From contig MU004230.1 in NCBI GenBank assembly GCA_010405405.1, positions 1,261,744 through 1,325,743 of the forward strand: DNA of 64,000 nucleotides, written 5' to 3'. Each line of letters begins with the position of its first letter. Position 1 is the first letter of the stretch. The notes under the pieces were generated by a model, which worked only from the letters and a program-made list of their open reading frames with translations, was not told where the DNA came from and did no database searches. The translations under genes and the position numbers were made by a program. Source of the stretch: Microthyrium microscopicum (Eukaryota > Ascomycota > Dothideomycetes > Microthyriales > Microthyriaceae). Positions 1-10,994 of this stretch are shown one piece after another.

Positions 1-575
1 GAATGGTAACACAAGTTACATCCGTAGGGAAACTCTATCATTATTGAAGCCTTTTCTGATCTTGTTCTGATCTTAATCTAATCTCAATCAAGATTCCCAT
101 TAAGATAAGATAAGATGCTAGGTAAACGCGGGGCGCGTCTGAGTAGTGCCTTAGCAACGAACGCGTCTGTGCCTTCCTTTCCAATGTTCTTAGATCTTTC
201 CTCGACAACTTCGACTCCCACTACCTATCTCTACTATTACACCACCTCACCACCTTACATCCTTCACTCCCTCAACATCTCCCTTGGCATTTGGTTCCCG
301 CGTTGTTTTGTTTACTTGTTTCCATATCTGTCGTAATCTGGTTCCCGTTGTTACTCACGTCCCTCAACTGCTTCCCATTTCCCACACGTTCCTAAAAGTT
401 CTCCAGCCATTTTACGTCACGCTCTCCAGTTTCTCAATAAGATCAATCAGGTTTAGTTGGACTACTCGAATTGCCTACTCAGTCTCCTCCATCAAAATCA
501 TTATCAAGGCCGATAATTTTCGTTTCGTTTTGAGGCGACGGATCGATCAAAAGGAGGATACACCCATACCTTTGC
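1..575. promoter_or_regulatory. Upstream region and leader of the two-FHA kinase gene
   Basis: No convincing gene is seen here. From about 170 to 300 the plus strand is rich in C and T (repeated CTC, ACC and TCC runs), as is common upstream of start sites in filamentous ascomycete genes. It most likely holds the promoter and 5' leader of the kinase starting at 627. Short open frames in this stretch have no protein-like composition. Confidence 0.4.
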
Positions 576-614
576 ATGGCCCTGAGCCAAGAGAGCTCCG
601 GCAGCTACTCTTAG
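576..614 (+). promoter_or_regulatory. Short uORF just upstream of the kinase start
   Basis: ATG at 576 opens a 12-codon frame (MALSQESSGSYS) that stops at 612-614, only 12 nt before the kinase ATG at 627. Its start context is weak at -3 (T) but has G at +4. The main ATG has A at -3 and G at +4. If the transcript starts upstream of 576, scanning ribosomes would meet this frame first, so it could tune kinase translation. The transcription start is unknown. Confidence 0.4.
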
Positions 615-626
615 GCTCCAGCTATC

Positions 627-3497
627 ATGGCGGACGAAGCTACTCAGCCGGCGACGCAGCAAATGCTCGATCCTCGAAGACTGGGCCGCAACAACTCAGG
701 TCTCTCAGAAGAAGATGTATCCGATGTGCTGTGCATATTACATCCTGGGTCACCAGCGGCTTTCGATATATGTCGTCGAACAGCTCAAGAGAATCCCCAA
801 CATGTCTTGCAAGGCCACGACACATTTGAAGAAGGTCTGGAAGATACTTTCGACTTGGACTTGGACAATGTCAAAGGACTTGCTCTTCGCTTTTCCTCAC
901 GTCTTAAACTCCCTCCTATGGGCTTTACCTTCGGACGACATCCAGACAAATGCGATATCGTTCTGAATGATGGCGATGAAAAGTCTAGACGAATCAGCAA
1001 CGTCCATTTTCGCATATACATTAATGAGCATGGAGTACTGCTGTTGGAAGACGAGTCCACAAATGGCACAGTCGTTGACGATGTTCATCTCAAACGACGG
1101 GAAAATAATGGTAAACCTACCACTCGAACTCTTTCGAACATGACTCGAATTGTCATTCCTTGTGTTTCGCAAAAGCACAACATTTTCTTCCACGTCCACA
1201 TACCTCCCCGAGACGGCCACGAAGCCAAGTATCGACAAAAATTCGAGAACTATATGGCTATGCTTGCAAAATATCCCAAAGGCGCCACCGATCTCACCCG
1301 ACGACGACCTGTTATGAATACAGGGAACTCATCTCGAGCCCCTTATATTCAGACCAATCGATTTGGCATGGTGTGGGACGGGAGCCCCGACTATAGAGTG
1401 TCTGGATTCCTTGGAAAAGGAGCTTTTGCCAATGTTTATCATTTGACTACTTGCATGGATGGTCGGGTGCTTGCAGTGAAAGAACTCGAAAAACGGCGTT
1501 TCATCAAAGACGGAGTCCTCGATCGACGCCTCAGCAACGAAATACAAATAATGCGAGCAATCAAGCATCCTCACATTGTTCAATACGAAGACTTTCGAGA
1601 CGTCAACGATCACCTTTATATCATGATGGAATACGTTCCATGTGGAGATCTTCAGAAGTATCTCAAGCAGGGATTGCTTACTGAAGATAATGGGATGTTG
1701 TTGGCACGACAAGTCTTGCAAGCCCTGGCATATCTCCATGAGAGTAAAATCACTCATCGGGATATCAAACCCGATAATATTCTTATAGCGAGCGAGGACC
1801 CTCTTTTTGTCAAGCTATCTGATTTTGGGCTTTCCAAAGCTACCACGAATGATACTTTCACAAAGACGTTCTGTGGGACTTTGCTCTACTGTGCTCCTGA
1901 AGTGTTCCCACACTACCACAACGAAAAGCAAGGAACCAAGCGACGACACGGTAGGAAATCACACTCCTATGATTATGCTGTCGATATCTGGTCTCTTGGA
2001 GGTGTTCTTTGGTTTGGTCTATCTGGACTCCCACCCTTCGAAGGCGTCGTCGATCAGAATGGTCGAGGAATGTACGACAAGATCACCAAGACAAATCTAG
2101 ATACCAGTCCATTGGATAACGTTGGTCTTTCAGCCAACGTCAAAGATTTACTCAACCAGATGCTCACAGTTCAACCCGATAATCGACCTAGCGCTGTTGA
2201 GTGCTTGAACCATCCCTGGCTCTTTACAGGAGAGATTATTACCGAGCCAAACAGAGGGCTCAAACCAATCGCAGAAGAGGTGGAGGAGCAGAAATTTTCG
2301 CAGCTTTCCATTGATGATTTACCAGCCGCGGCAGGTGCAGAACATGATTTCGATAACATGTTCGACGAGCATGACCTTGACGACTTGGTCTTCGCCGACG
2401 AGCTAAATAGATCAAAGCGTGTAAAAAAGGATGAGCGCTTTCCACGTATGCAGACTCGCGATATCTCAGACAAGGAATCTTCAGATGACCAGTGGGTTCC
2501 CGATCCATCTGCTCCCGAAGGACAACTGATCCTGCCTTTTGTCTCTCCCGGCCCACGCCGACTGTTTGGGGAAATTGGTGCATCGGCCCTGGCTAATTCG
2601 AAAGTCTTGGGCCAACAAACTAAGCAAGCACTGGAGGTTTATTCACCCTCACTTTCACAACCCCAACACGATCCGTCTCAGCCTGCTGCGAGCCTACTTG
2701 GAGCAGAGTCACTACTTAATGCCATTAAGATGGTTGAATCGGACTCACATTCTTCAGGCCTAGAATCATCTGCCAACTCTATCGCTAGTGCCACTGCCGG
2801 TGCAGAATTTCAAAACCATCAAACCGACTTTTCGGACTCACAGGCTACCCCACGCGCGAATCAAAATATCTCTAAATTCGACAGCCAGGCCGATTCTACG
2901 CCTACACGACGACCAGCCATGCCGGATACAATCTATCAGCCTGATCCTCCTACCATGGCATCTGCTACAAACCCATTTCAGCAACATAGTTTGACAGCAG
3001 AAGTCGCACAATCGTTCTCGGAGAATCGGCCTCGCATCGGTACTCTCATCACTACAAACGACTCAGTTGAACAAATCTTCTTACCACTCAATAAGCGATA
3101 CGAAAATTGGGGCCGAGCCCCACAAAACACCAACGTCTATCCAAACAAACTTGACACCCGCATCCCGAAACGCGCCTTTGCTATATTATTTCAAAGCCGC
3201 AATCTCGATGAGGTGATCAAAAATGATGGAGATTGGTCTACTCTTACCGACCTCTTTGTCCAAATCAGCGCATTCTCCAAGCAGGGCATCTGGATCAATG
3301 GTACTCGTCTGCCTGAGAAGAATGCAGAAGGTCGAGGTCTCTTTGGCGTTGTCTATACTGGAGATGTGATCACAGTCGTTCCGCCAAATGGTAATGGTGA
3401 TGGACCAATTCGATTCGTCTGCACCTTCAACCATGGTCTCGCCAAGGAACCTCGCAAGGATCCATTTGAAATTCAACTTATGCCACCTAGATTGTGA
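627..3497 (+). CDS. rad53: Rad53/Chk2-type checkpoint kinase (FHA-kinase-FHA)
   Basis: A single-exon 956-aa Ser/Thr kinase, probably a nuclear DNA-damage or replication checkpoint effector. The N-terminal FHA domain (about residues 95-190) shows FGR, SNVH and STNGT. The kinase domain (about 257-532) has the glycine loop GKGAFANV (263-270), AVK with Lys285, HRDIKPDN (377-384), DFG (399-401) and APE (423-425), so it should be active. A long Ser/Gln-rich linker carries several SQ/TQ pairs. The C-terminal part (about 835-950), with GIWINGTRLP, looks like a second FHA domain. FHA-kinase-FHA is the layout of yeast Rad53, while most Chk2 proteins have one FHA. Neurospora has two Chk2-like kinases, PRD-4 and MUS-59, and I cannot tell which is the closer relative. 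The kinase assignment is firm; the exact orthology is less so. Confidence 0.9.
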   Translation: MADEATQPATQQMLDPRRLGRNNSGLSEEDVSDVLCILHPGSPAAFDICRRTAQENPQHVLQGHDTFEEGLEDTFDLDLDNVKGLALRFSSRLKLPPMGFTFGRHPDKCDIVLNDGDEKSRRISNVHFRIYINEHGVLLLEDESTNGTVVDDVHLKRRENNGKPTTRTLSNMTRIVIPCVSQKHNIFFHVHIPPRDGHEAKYRQKFENYMAMLAKYPKGATDLTRRRPVMNTGNSSRAPYIQTNRFGMVWDGSPDYRVSGFLGKGAFANVYHLTTCMDGRVLAVKELEKRRFIKDGVLDRRLSNEIQIMRAIKHPHIVQYEDFRDVNDHLYIMMEYVPCGDLQKYLKQGLLTEDNGMLLARQVLQALAYLHESKITHRDIKPDNILIASEDPLFVKLSDFGLSKATTNDTFTKTFCGTLLYCAPEVFPHYHNEKQGTKRRHGRKSHSYDYAVDIWSLGGVLWFGLSGLPPFEGVVDQNGRGMYDKITKTNLDTSPLDNVGLSANVKDLLNQMLTVQPDNRPSAVECLNHPWLFTGEIITEPNRGLKPIAEEVEEQKFSQLSIDDLPAAAGAEHDFDNMFDEHDLDDLVFADELNRSKRVKKDERFPRMQTRDISDKESSDDQWVPDPSAPEGQLILPFVSPGPRRLFGEIGASALANSKVLGQQTKQALEVYSPSLSQPQHDPSQPAASLLGAESLLNAIKMVESDSHSSGLESSANSIASATAGAEFQNHQTDFSDSQATPRANQNISKFDSQADSTPTRRPAMPDTIYQPDPPTMASATNPFQQHSLTAEVAQSFSENRPRIGTLITTNDSVEQIFLPLNKRYENWGRAPQNTNVYPNKLDTRIPKRAFAILFQSRNLDEVIKNDGDWSTLTDLFVQISAFSKQGIWINGTRLPEKNAEGRGLFGVVYTGDVITVVPPNGNGDGPIRFVCTFNHGLAKEPRKDPFEIQLMPPRL

Positions 3498-4916
3498 GCA
3501 AATTATTGAATATCATCATGGCTCTGGTCAAATAGTGGATCAGCGAGAATCGGTTGGCCTCTGTCCTTAGGGCGTCTTTAAGACATGAAGACACGCTCTG
3601 ATACATCTTGACATCAACAAAGCCAGAATTTCTTGTTTGTATTTTTTCCATTGCGGGTGGCATGGCGTTGGCATGGCTTTGGGCGGTCCTCTCTCCTTTA
3701 ATGTTTGAGCGATTGTTGTGTATATAGATGTTACATAGTAGATGCGTTCATTGTAGAACGTGTGGATAATCTACATCATGATCATATCTCCTCTTCTTAC
3801 TCGCCATGAATCGTGATGTCTTACTACCGAGGTATACTACCTCATTAGCCTCTCTATCCAAAGCTTCCTAGGACCTTCTTTTCATGAGCCTGTTTGATTG
3901 CCAGTGGAGGTGATGGAACGTGAACAAATCGAAGCTTCGGATCGTTGTTGGTAGTACTAACGTTAGGTCTTCAGGATCACTTGCATGATAATCAAGCATT
4001 TTAGCTTTATAGGGGACTTATATGGATGAATCTGAGTTTTGCTCACCAAACTACCAGTCGCTGTGGAAAGTTAAACATGCCTTCTATCTTCCTTACGCGT
4101 TGAGTACCTACTTCTTACTTTAGTGAAATGAAGCTGACTCAACTTGAGCCTGTGAGATCTGACAAAAGTATTGCTTACGAAATCTCCGATGATATACTTC
4201 AACCGCCCTTCAAGGACGTCTCCCTTGAAGCTTTTAGGTCAGAACACGTAACAATTCTTGAAAATGTCTAGAGAGCTTGAAGTAGATGTGTTTGTGGCAC
4301 AACCGCGACTCGTTGACCATTGCGGACGCTATGATTAAAATACTTGGATAATTCGGAGGTGATTAAACGACTTCCGGTCGCCACACAAAATTACTACAGA
4401 TGGGCGAGATTAGAAAAATTTCTTAAGCCAAAGATTACACGTTTGTCGTGACTAGGACTTGATCATTCTAGGTTTGGATCTTCAGCCTTGTGTTAGGCGC
4501 CAAGCCTTTCAGCCTTATCAGAGGCCGCTATTGTTCTGGGCATTCAAATACCGCTTGATTTTACCATTGAGAATAGGCAAAAGCTCAATTCATGAATCAA
4601 TACCGAGCGCCGCACTAGAGCTCTAGTCTTGGTGAAGTAAAGTCGGCCCAAGTGAAGGCTATGAAACCCGAGGAGAGTGTTGCAAGCGAAAGCTCAATTG
4701 AGAATGAGTGAGCATTGACTTACAGTCAAGGAAAACATCCTTTGAAGCCATTGAGTTCATAGAATGAGCTTCCCAGTTACATCCAACGCACAGAGCTGCT
4801 GAATTTGGAGCTATAAAGCATTTACTTGCTCATCTTCCAATCTCTTTGACTATCGCCACATCTTTCCTCCATCTTTCCAATTCATGCAGCCAACCATCAC
4901 TCATCTATCACCCGCA
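3498..4916. other. Intergenic, no supported gene
   Basis: This 1.4-kb gap holds the 3' flank of the kinase and the promoter of the next plus-strand gene. The only thing of note is a 47-codon frame at 4128-4271 (starting MKLTQLEPVRSDK) with ordinary amino-acid use. It has no recognisable domain and could be chance. Nothing else coding is seen. Confidence 0.4.
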
Positions 4917-5565
4917 ATGTCTTCCATTCCGTTCGAGTATGTTGACATATGTCCTTACGACGATTGTATTAACGCAAATCCAGAGTTCGCTTCCAGCCCT
5001 CACGAGTCATCATCGGTCATGTCGGTCTCAATCCCAAGAACCCAGAATTGAAAGCCGGTGAATTGATCTATACCCGCATCGAAAAGGAGGTGGCAGGCGA
5101 AACTATTTTCGGCACTGTCGAGCGCGAACTGCAATCCGGTATTCCTACTGACGAAGAGCTATTGGAGCGTGCAAAGAATCGCCCACAGGCCCACCGGTAA
5201 GAATACTTAAATCTCAACGCAATTTCCATCATTTTGATTAACCCTTTTTTAGACCAATGTACCAGCCAGATCGTATTATCATGGCTCGCGTCCGTCTCGA
5301 CTGCGCCGACCCGGCCTACCGCAAAGGCGCAGAGGTCTACTTCAGCGTCGAAGATGACGGAGATGGTGGCCAGATGCTCGGTCGCCAGGTTGGCTATGAG
5401 GATGGCAGCATTGGTGGGTTAAATCCGGAAAAGGTCTTGGAGAATCCAGATGTGTATGAGCTGGCAGTCGACTTGTCCGTCTCGGACCTGGGAACATTTC
5501 AGACCATGGAGGAGCTCAAGCAGGCTGCCGCGGAAGAACAGAAGAAACTCTGTGAGACCCATTAG
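4917..5565 (+). CDS. Unrecognised conserved-looking 181-aa protein
   Basis: Three exons, 4917-4936, 4984-5196 and 5253-5565, joined by two short introns (47 and 56 nt) with GTATGT and GTAAGA donors. The joined frame is open for 181 codons, starts MSSIPFEVRFQPSRV and ends KKLCETH. The first exon codes for only six residues plus part of a seventh, and the open frame across both junctions is the main support. The protein is acidic and soluble, with no signal peptide or membrane segment. It has alternating beta-strand-like stretches (RVIIGHVGL, RIIMARVRL, EVYFSV), and the motif GL-NP occurs twice (VGLNPKNPE and GGLNPEKVL), which may mark two related halves. I do not recognise the family and assign no function. 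Confidence 0.7.
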
Positions 5566-5997
5566 CTAAGGCGCATATCAGGCATGAGCTAGATTTGACA
5601 CTTGGGCTTTGGTTTATACAACTGAGAAGACTTGATATCCTTCTCTATCATGCTTTCTGTAGCCTTCAGCTAACAGGTAGCTCAGGCATTTTGTGCTGAC
5701 AATCAATATATACACTTCAAGTCGTGCAGTTTCTGGTACATGAAGACGTTTTGGAAGTGGAGGATATGTTTCGAGGTAAATCATTCCAATTCGGAGCATT
5801 TTTGGAAAAAACATTGCATTCATAATGATTTGGGTATCGTAGCTACACTGAAATAACCGATGACAAGCTGAATATTACGCTTGGGGAGATAACGCAAAAA
5901 ACAATCTTTAGCGACAACTTGACTCCGTGAAGAGAGAAAATCGAAAGGTCGACCTCAGAGAATATCGACCTCAGAGGATGATTCCAATTGCAAATTT
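5566..5997. other. Convergent intergenic spacer
   Basis: The 432 bp lie between the 3' ends of two convergent genes. The sequence is AT-rich with short A/T runs, as expected of 3' untranslated and polyadenylation regions. Short frames here lack coding character. Confidence 0.5.
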
Positions 5998-6718
5998 TTA
6001 GACTCTATTATCAACGGTCATGGCAGGATCCGCCTTGTTAGAGTGATGGTTCCGCGTGCGGTGGACGTGGAGTGCAGCCATGGCAGTTGTAGCGGTGAAT
6101 AGAAGCCTGTAATTCATTAGTTGATGTCCAAACAACATATAGATGAGCGATATGCTTCCAGCTTGCGCATATCAGACCGGACAACGAAGTCAGTAGAGCA
6201 GCAAAAAGCTCCTCATCCCGCTTCACGTCCTCTTTCCGACAATCACGCAAGCCAGAGGCAGACCTTAATCTCAACAAAAGGACAAACTTACCACTCAATA
6301 GCGCCAAAAGCAGTCGCTGCAGCCGCAACTTGCGCAGGTGTCCAGTATCTAACACCAATATCTCCCAAAAGTACAGCGAGCGCAATCCAGCCAGCGAACC
6401 AGAAGATACATGTCACAGCCTCAACGCCGAGAATCGCATACTTGTGAGCCGCAGTCTCGAAATGGACAGGCGCAAGTACTAAGAAGGCAACGGCGAGTAG
6501 AGTCCAAGCGGAGCAGAAGATCATGAAATTGACTTCGGAAGGCGAAATGCCAGCATAGCGATAGCCGTTGGCCCAGTGGTTCGATGCTGAAGATGCGTTA
6601 GTATAGTTTTGTAGTGGATTGCCAGAGTGTGAAGCCTACAGTAAGAGAGGAGAATGAGATCTAGAAGGGCGAAAAAGCCTTGCGCGATGCGCAGAGGGAG
6701 AGCGAATCCGTATGCCAT
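5998..6718 (-). CDS. MARVEL-like four-helix membrane protein
   Basis: Three exons on the minus strand, 6718-6640, 6586-6292 and 6106-5998, give 160 residues. Intron 1 is 53 nt with a CTAAC branch site; intron 2 is 185 nt with a GTAAGT donor. Four hydrophobic segments are clear: FALPLRIAQGFFALLDLILL, FMIFCSAWTLLAVAFLVL, AILGVEAVTCIFWFAGWIAL, and AFGAIEWLLFTATTAMAAL, which spans the second junction. The tail is short, basic and His-rich. Length, helix spacing and the Trp in helix 3 fit fungal MARVEL-domain proteins, which act in plasma-membrane or vesicle-membrane organisation. The precise role is unknown. Confidence 0.8.
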
Positions 6719-7988
6719 TTTTTCGGATATGCGATGCGTAGTGAAATGAGAATGAGGATGGACGACAAGAGGCTATTCGAATTGAGATAGCTTAAGCTGT
6801 TGCCTGTGGCGGATGTGATGAGAGCCGGGCGTTTGCTAAGAAGAGGGTTTGGGAGATTATGACTGGGGAGAGAAAGGGCAAATGGGGACAAGAGATATAA
6901 GAAACAGATTTGGGTGAGCACTGAGCAGGCAGTGGTGAAAATCTTGGTCGTGAGCCTATGGAGTTGATGGGGGTTAGACAGCGTGCGAACAGACGTTAAA
7001 GCCCGGCTAAGTAGTGGGTGGTTAATATCTGATCATGTTGACGAGAGCGGTGGTTCAGTGGTCGTTACTCGCTGTTGGACGACGACTGGACGATTGCGGT
7101 TGCATCCCTGGTCCTGCGGTCCCATGGATAAACCCGTTGACTACGTCAGATGTTTCTGGCAACATCCTGTCACTGAAGAAGCTTGTTGTACGCCCTGTCA
7201 ACCCCGAAACAGCTCGAGTTCGATGGAGATCCGTCTAGCCTATGCTAAGCGCCTTATAAGAACAAAGGACATTGCGACTAAAAGATGCTACTACAACTTC
7301 ACTTGAACAAAGAAAGAACTCCTTGCCCTCCATTCTACGAGCGAGCTTTATGTGCTATTCCGCGGCTTCTTCTTGAGCCTCATATCTTTATACTAGGCCA
7401 TGGATTATACCCTACGGCGCGTCAGACCGCAAAATGCTTAGAGGAGCGCGAATATATGGCAACAGGCATCCCCTCTACTCCAAGCTCCTTGCATAAATTG
7501 CTTGAGCAAGAAATCAAGCAAATCTCGACAAGAGGGACAATGCGTCTGAAAGCATCTGACCAGCCACCCTAGTTTACATCCGTGAAATGCGCTGTTTCCG
7601 TCCAATAGGTGGGCAAGAAAATGGGAGCATTCTTTTCCAAGTCATGATGTGTGACGTCAATTACTGCCAGATGCCGTACTTTTAGCGTGATGCTAAGGTG
7701 CCACGCGGAGAATATCTGTACGCCACGCGGGTCGCTAGTTAGCTCGCTTGCCCACGCCCCTCTAAGCTCTAGCGTGTTTAGTCAACCGTTGAGTCGATCT
7801 CGAATCGGATATTTCTCCGATCTCTTGATTCTGTGCTGGTTATTTCTTTCAAACATTAAATTATCAACATCTTCAAGCAAAAAGCTGTACATTACTGCTC
7901 AAGATAAAACCAGTCATGTCGTAAAAGACTAGAATCTGTGCTATTGATTACTGATATACCTAGTAACGCGAAAACAATGATTCTTCGA
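6719..7988. other. Intergenic, promoter side of the MARVEL gene
   Basis: The 1.27 kb lie between the MARVEL gene start and the stop of the next minus-strand gene. Several open frames of 70-110 codons exist, but none shows a domain, consistent composition or splice support. I see no repeat or RNA gene. Confidence 0.4.
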
Positions 7989-9032
7989 TCAATGAAATCC
8001 ATTAGCTGCTCCGCTAGCAGTCTTCCTCTTTCTAGTAGGAAACTTGATGCGTTGGTCTTTGCCAGTGTCCTTGACGACAGCGGCCTTCCTAGAGCTGGGC
8101 TTGGTTTGAAGATCAACCGGAGCGAACAAGGACTCCTGTTGAGGTTCATCTCTATCATCGTTCCACTGATCTTCTACAGTTTCGCCCTCTGGATCGTAGT
8201 TGATTCGCTTGTCATGGCCATATTTGAACTGGAGCTTAATCGGATTCGAACTATCTTCTGCGTCAAGTCCTTCGGTGGTGGTGTCCTGGTCTTCACTATG
8301 GAACCAGGCGGAGACTGTATCGGCGCCTGGAATCTTCAAGCTTCCCTTTCCTGGAAGCCAGACGTTCTTGGCCCTGGACACTGCCTCCCATCTGATCTCG
8401 ACAGTTCCATCTTCTGTAGTAACTTCCTTCTTCCTAAACAGAATGGGCTGGGCTGGTATGCTGTTGACGAAACCAACCGCTCCGGTAGAAGGAGCGCTCT
8501 TTTTCGAGAGTTTCAGGTCCCAACCATCCTCACCGGTCAATACGAGCTCATAGGCTTTTCCTGGGTCGATGGGTACTGCATCCGAAACGTATGGATTGTC
8601 AGCCTTCAAGTCTACGAGCAAGTTGTTAGCCAAGTCCTCCATAGGAGACATCTTTCTTTGCGGTCACAAAACGTACCGACGCCAAAGTCTGTAAATAGTT
8701 GCTCCTCCTCTTGTAGGAATGCCCAACCCAGCATGTAGATTGATGACTCCTCGCTCGTCCAAGAGGCTTCAATGTCAACTCCATTGAAGGCCGCAGTGCT
8801 ACCCTCCTCGGAGTCCGGGTCAGGAAGCTCTGAGACGATTGTCAGATATACCAATGTTATAGGAAGTTTTCTCAGAGGCTCAAATACCTGGCAGGTCTAC
8901 CGGATCCCAATGTGGGAGCTGGGTCAAGACTCCATTCTTTTCATTTCCAAGAATGAGTTTATAATTTCCGTCCACGAGCGTTTGTAGTGTGTCGAGAGTG
9001 ACAGTGACAGAGAGTGTATAGTCACGAGACAT
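7989..9032 (-). CDS. Unrecognised 306-aa protein
   Basis: Three exons, 9032-8888, 8829-8677 and 8611-7989, make 306 codons. Intron 1 (58 nt) has a GTATTT donor; intron 2 (65 nt) has GTACGT and a CTAAC branch. The protein starts MSRDYTLSVTVTLDTLQ; in-frame ATGs further upstream would add a less ordered stretch, so I chose 9032. Residues 1-230 look like a beta-rich globular domain with many aspartates and Trp at intervals. The C-terminal 35 residues are basic, with KFPTRKRKTASG, which could act as a nuclear signal. There is no signal peptide or membrane helix. I do not recognise the family. Confidence 0.65.
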
Positions 9033-10994
9033 CCTGGAAGATGCTTTGGAATTCATTTTGGAAGATGTTGAGAGGCTTTGCCAGTGGCCTTCTCCAAGAT
9101 GTAAAGGCAAGTCTGAGAATTCTTCATATACATGTTCATCTGGCCGATTCTTGGCGTCAACCAGCCTGGCCAGTGTCGCCTCTATGAGTCTATGCACAGT
9201 CTAGACGCACAGAAGTCTTCAGCTTTGCTGCATAACGCAAGTATGAAGTCCCCCTCGCGTCTAGTAGTCTTCATTATCTATGATCATGTTGCTGTTATCA
9301 ACTCTGCAGGCTTCGGGTGCAGGAGAGCGGGCTAGCTGAGAAACAGCCAGTGCGCGGGCGCTTCTTATTTTCGGCTGCCATTGTGCATACGGTGTCATTG
9401 AGAAGCTGCGACACTTCCTTGCAAGTCACATCTGAGATATATTTTCGGTGTTCTAGCCCTCCAGCTGAAAGTCCCAGCCTTCAGCCTCCAGATAGACCAG
9501 TGAACTGAGCCGACGAATCATGCAGAGTGGGTGCAAAAGAGCAATGATGCAGCTAGAAAAGTTGCTTATTTTGGATGGCACTGCTGAAAGAGGAGGCGAT
9601 GCGTTGTGCATGAACGAAATCCAATCTTGATGGCAATTACCAAAGGGTTCTAGAACTGGGGTTGTCAGCCTTATGGCAGGATGATGTGGCTCTTCATGCA
9701 AAGATCACGCCACAACTACCCAGATTAATCTGTCGAGATCGGTGATGAATCTGCATTGTAGCTCTACAGGGTCAATCATATCTTATGCATGTCAGTAGAT
9801 AGCGAAGACATTCTTCAGTGCGAATGTGGCCAGAAAAGATGAATGACCCGCATCACTATATTGCACCGAAAATGATAGGCAAGCTTTTTCAAGCTTCACT
9901 CTTGTTCTAAGCAAGATATCTTGATAAAAGCTTGAACAACTTGGCCAAAGTCTTCACTGACTTGGGCAATTGTAGAATCACCGGGGAATGCTTACAATAG
10001 GATGATATGCCATGCGCGGTCCAGATCACATTGCTCTAGACCGTCCAGCTTCAGCCCTATATCTCCGCCCTACGGGACGTCCCGTGGTTGTTCAATCAGA
10101 ATTCAGCTCAGATTGTTCAGCTGCTGCACCTGCATATCATCACATCCAATGAAGATAGCGTTTGGAGCTAACCACGGCACAACCAAAACACTGGGTACGC
10201 TTTCGATCCATATTGGGATGAGGGCTATGTACGATGCCTTCAGCTCGCTTAATTGCATCGAACTATCACCTTGGACGATATCAGCAGGATGCAGACCAGG
10301 CGAGGTAAATGAATTTGCATGATCAGGCCTTCGAGAAATCATGTGGTGTATTGTAGAATGTCGTTGTAGAACTGTCTTGACCAAACGAATACACTGAGAA
10401 GAACCTGCAGCTTAATCTGGACAAGATTCTCGCAAAAAAAGTTCTATATCAGATGAGATTTCGTTCAGATCTTGTACAGAATGATTGTAAGTCTTCGCTG
10501 ATTGGTTGCTTCGATTTGTTCCATTGATCTGATTGGTGGTCAGGTCAGATCTACAAGGCTGAAAATCACACTCATAGGTGTTACTTGAGAACTTTGTCCA
10601 GCCCCCGTGAAGTATGTTTGTCTTGAGACGCAAACTAAAGCGATAGACAGAAATGATATCCAGTGAGCATTTTAGCTTTAACAGTTCAAGCCTTTTGCAA
10701 AGGTTCAGCATGATCCATGGATGATGGACGGGCATAAGTAATGCCCACGCTTCCTGATTTTCTAAAACCAAGGTTCCAACACATGGTCTACAGCGAAATA
10801 CCTGATCAGGTTAAAATCGCGATCCAAGTGTTTCCATCGCTCTCTCAGCAAGAAATCGCCAGTCCACAGAGCGCACGCAAGAATTTGGGCCAACTCAATT
10901 GAATTCAGACTACTACTCCCCGCGTAGTATTGATGAAGGATATTTTATATACAAAAAGCCCAAAGCGGCCGCACAGGCATGTCGCTACATCCGC
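9033..10994. other. Long intergenic stretch without a supported gene
   Basis: Nearly 2 kb. Minus-strand frames at 10103-10384 and 10412-10771 look partly protein-like (one contains IWIESVPSVLVVPWLAP), but neither has a good start, splice partners or a domain that I know. They may be remnants of a decayed gene. The rest shows nothing. Confidence 0.35.

Noticed and set aside
284-829. 181-codon frame overlapping the start of the checkpoint kinase
   Set aside because: It runs out of frame through the kinase N-terminus and has no domain; it is a shadow of the leader and coding sequence.
10103-10771. Two minus-strand frames that look partly protein-like
   Set aside because: No recognisable motif, no consistent splicing between them, and stops in all short extensions; left only as a possible gene remnant.
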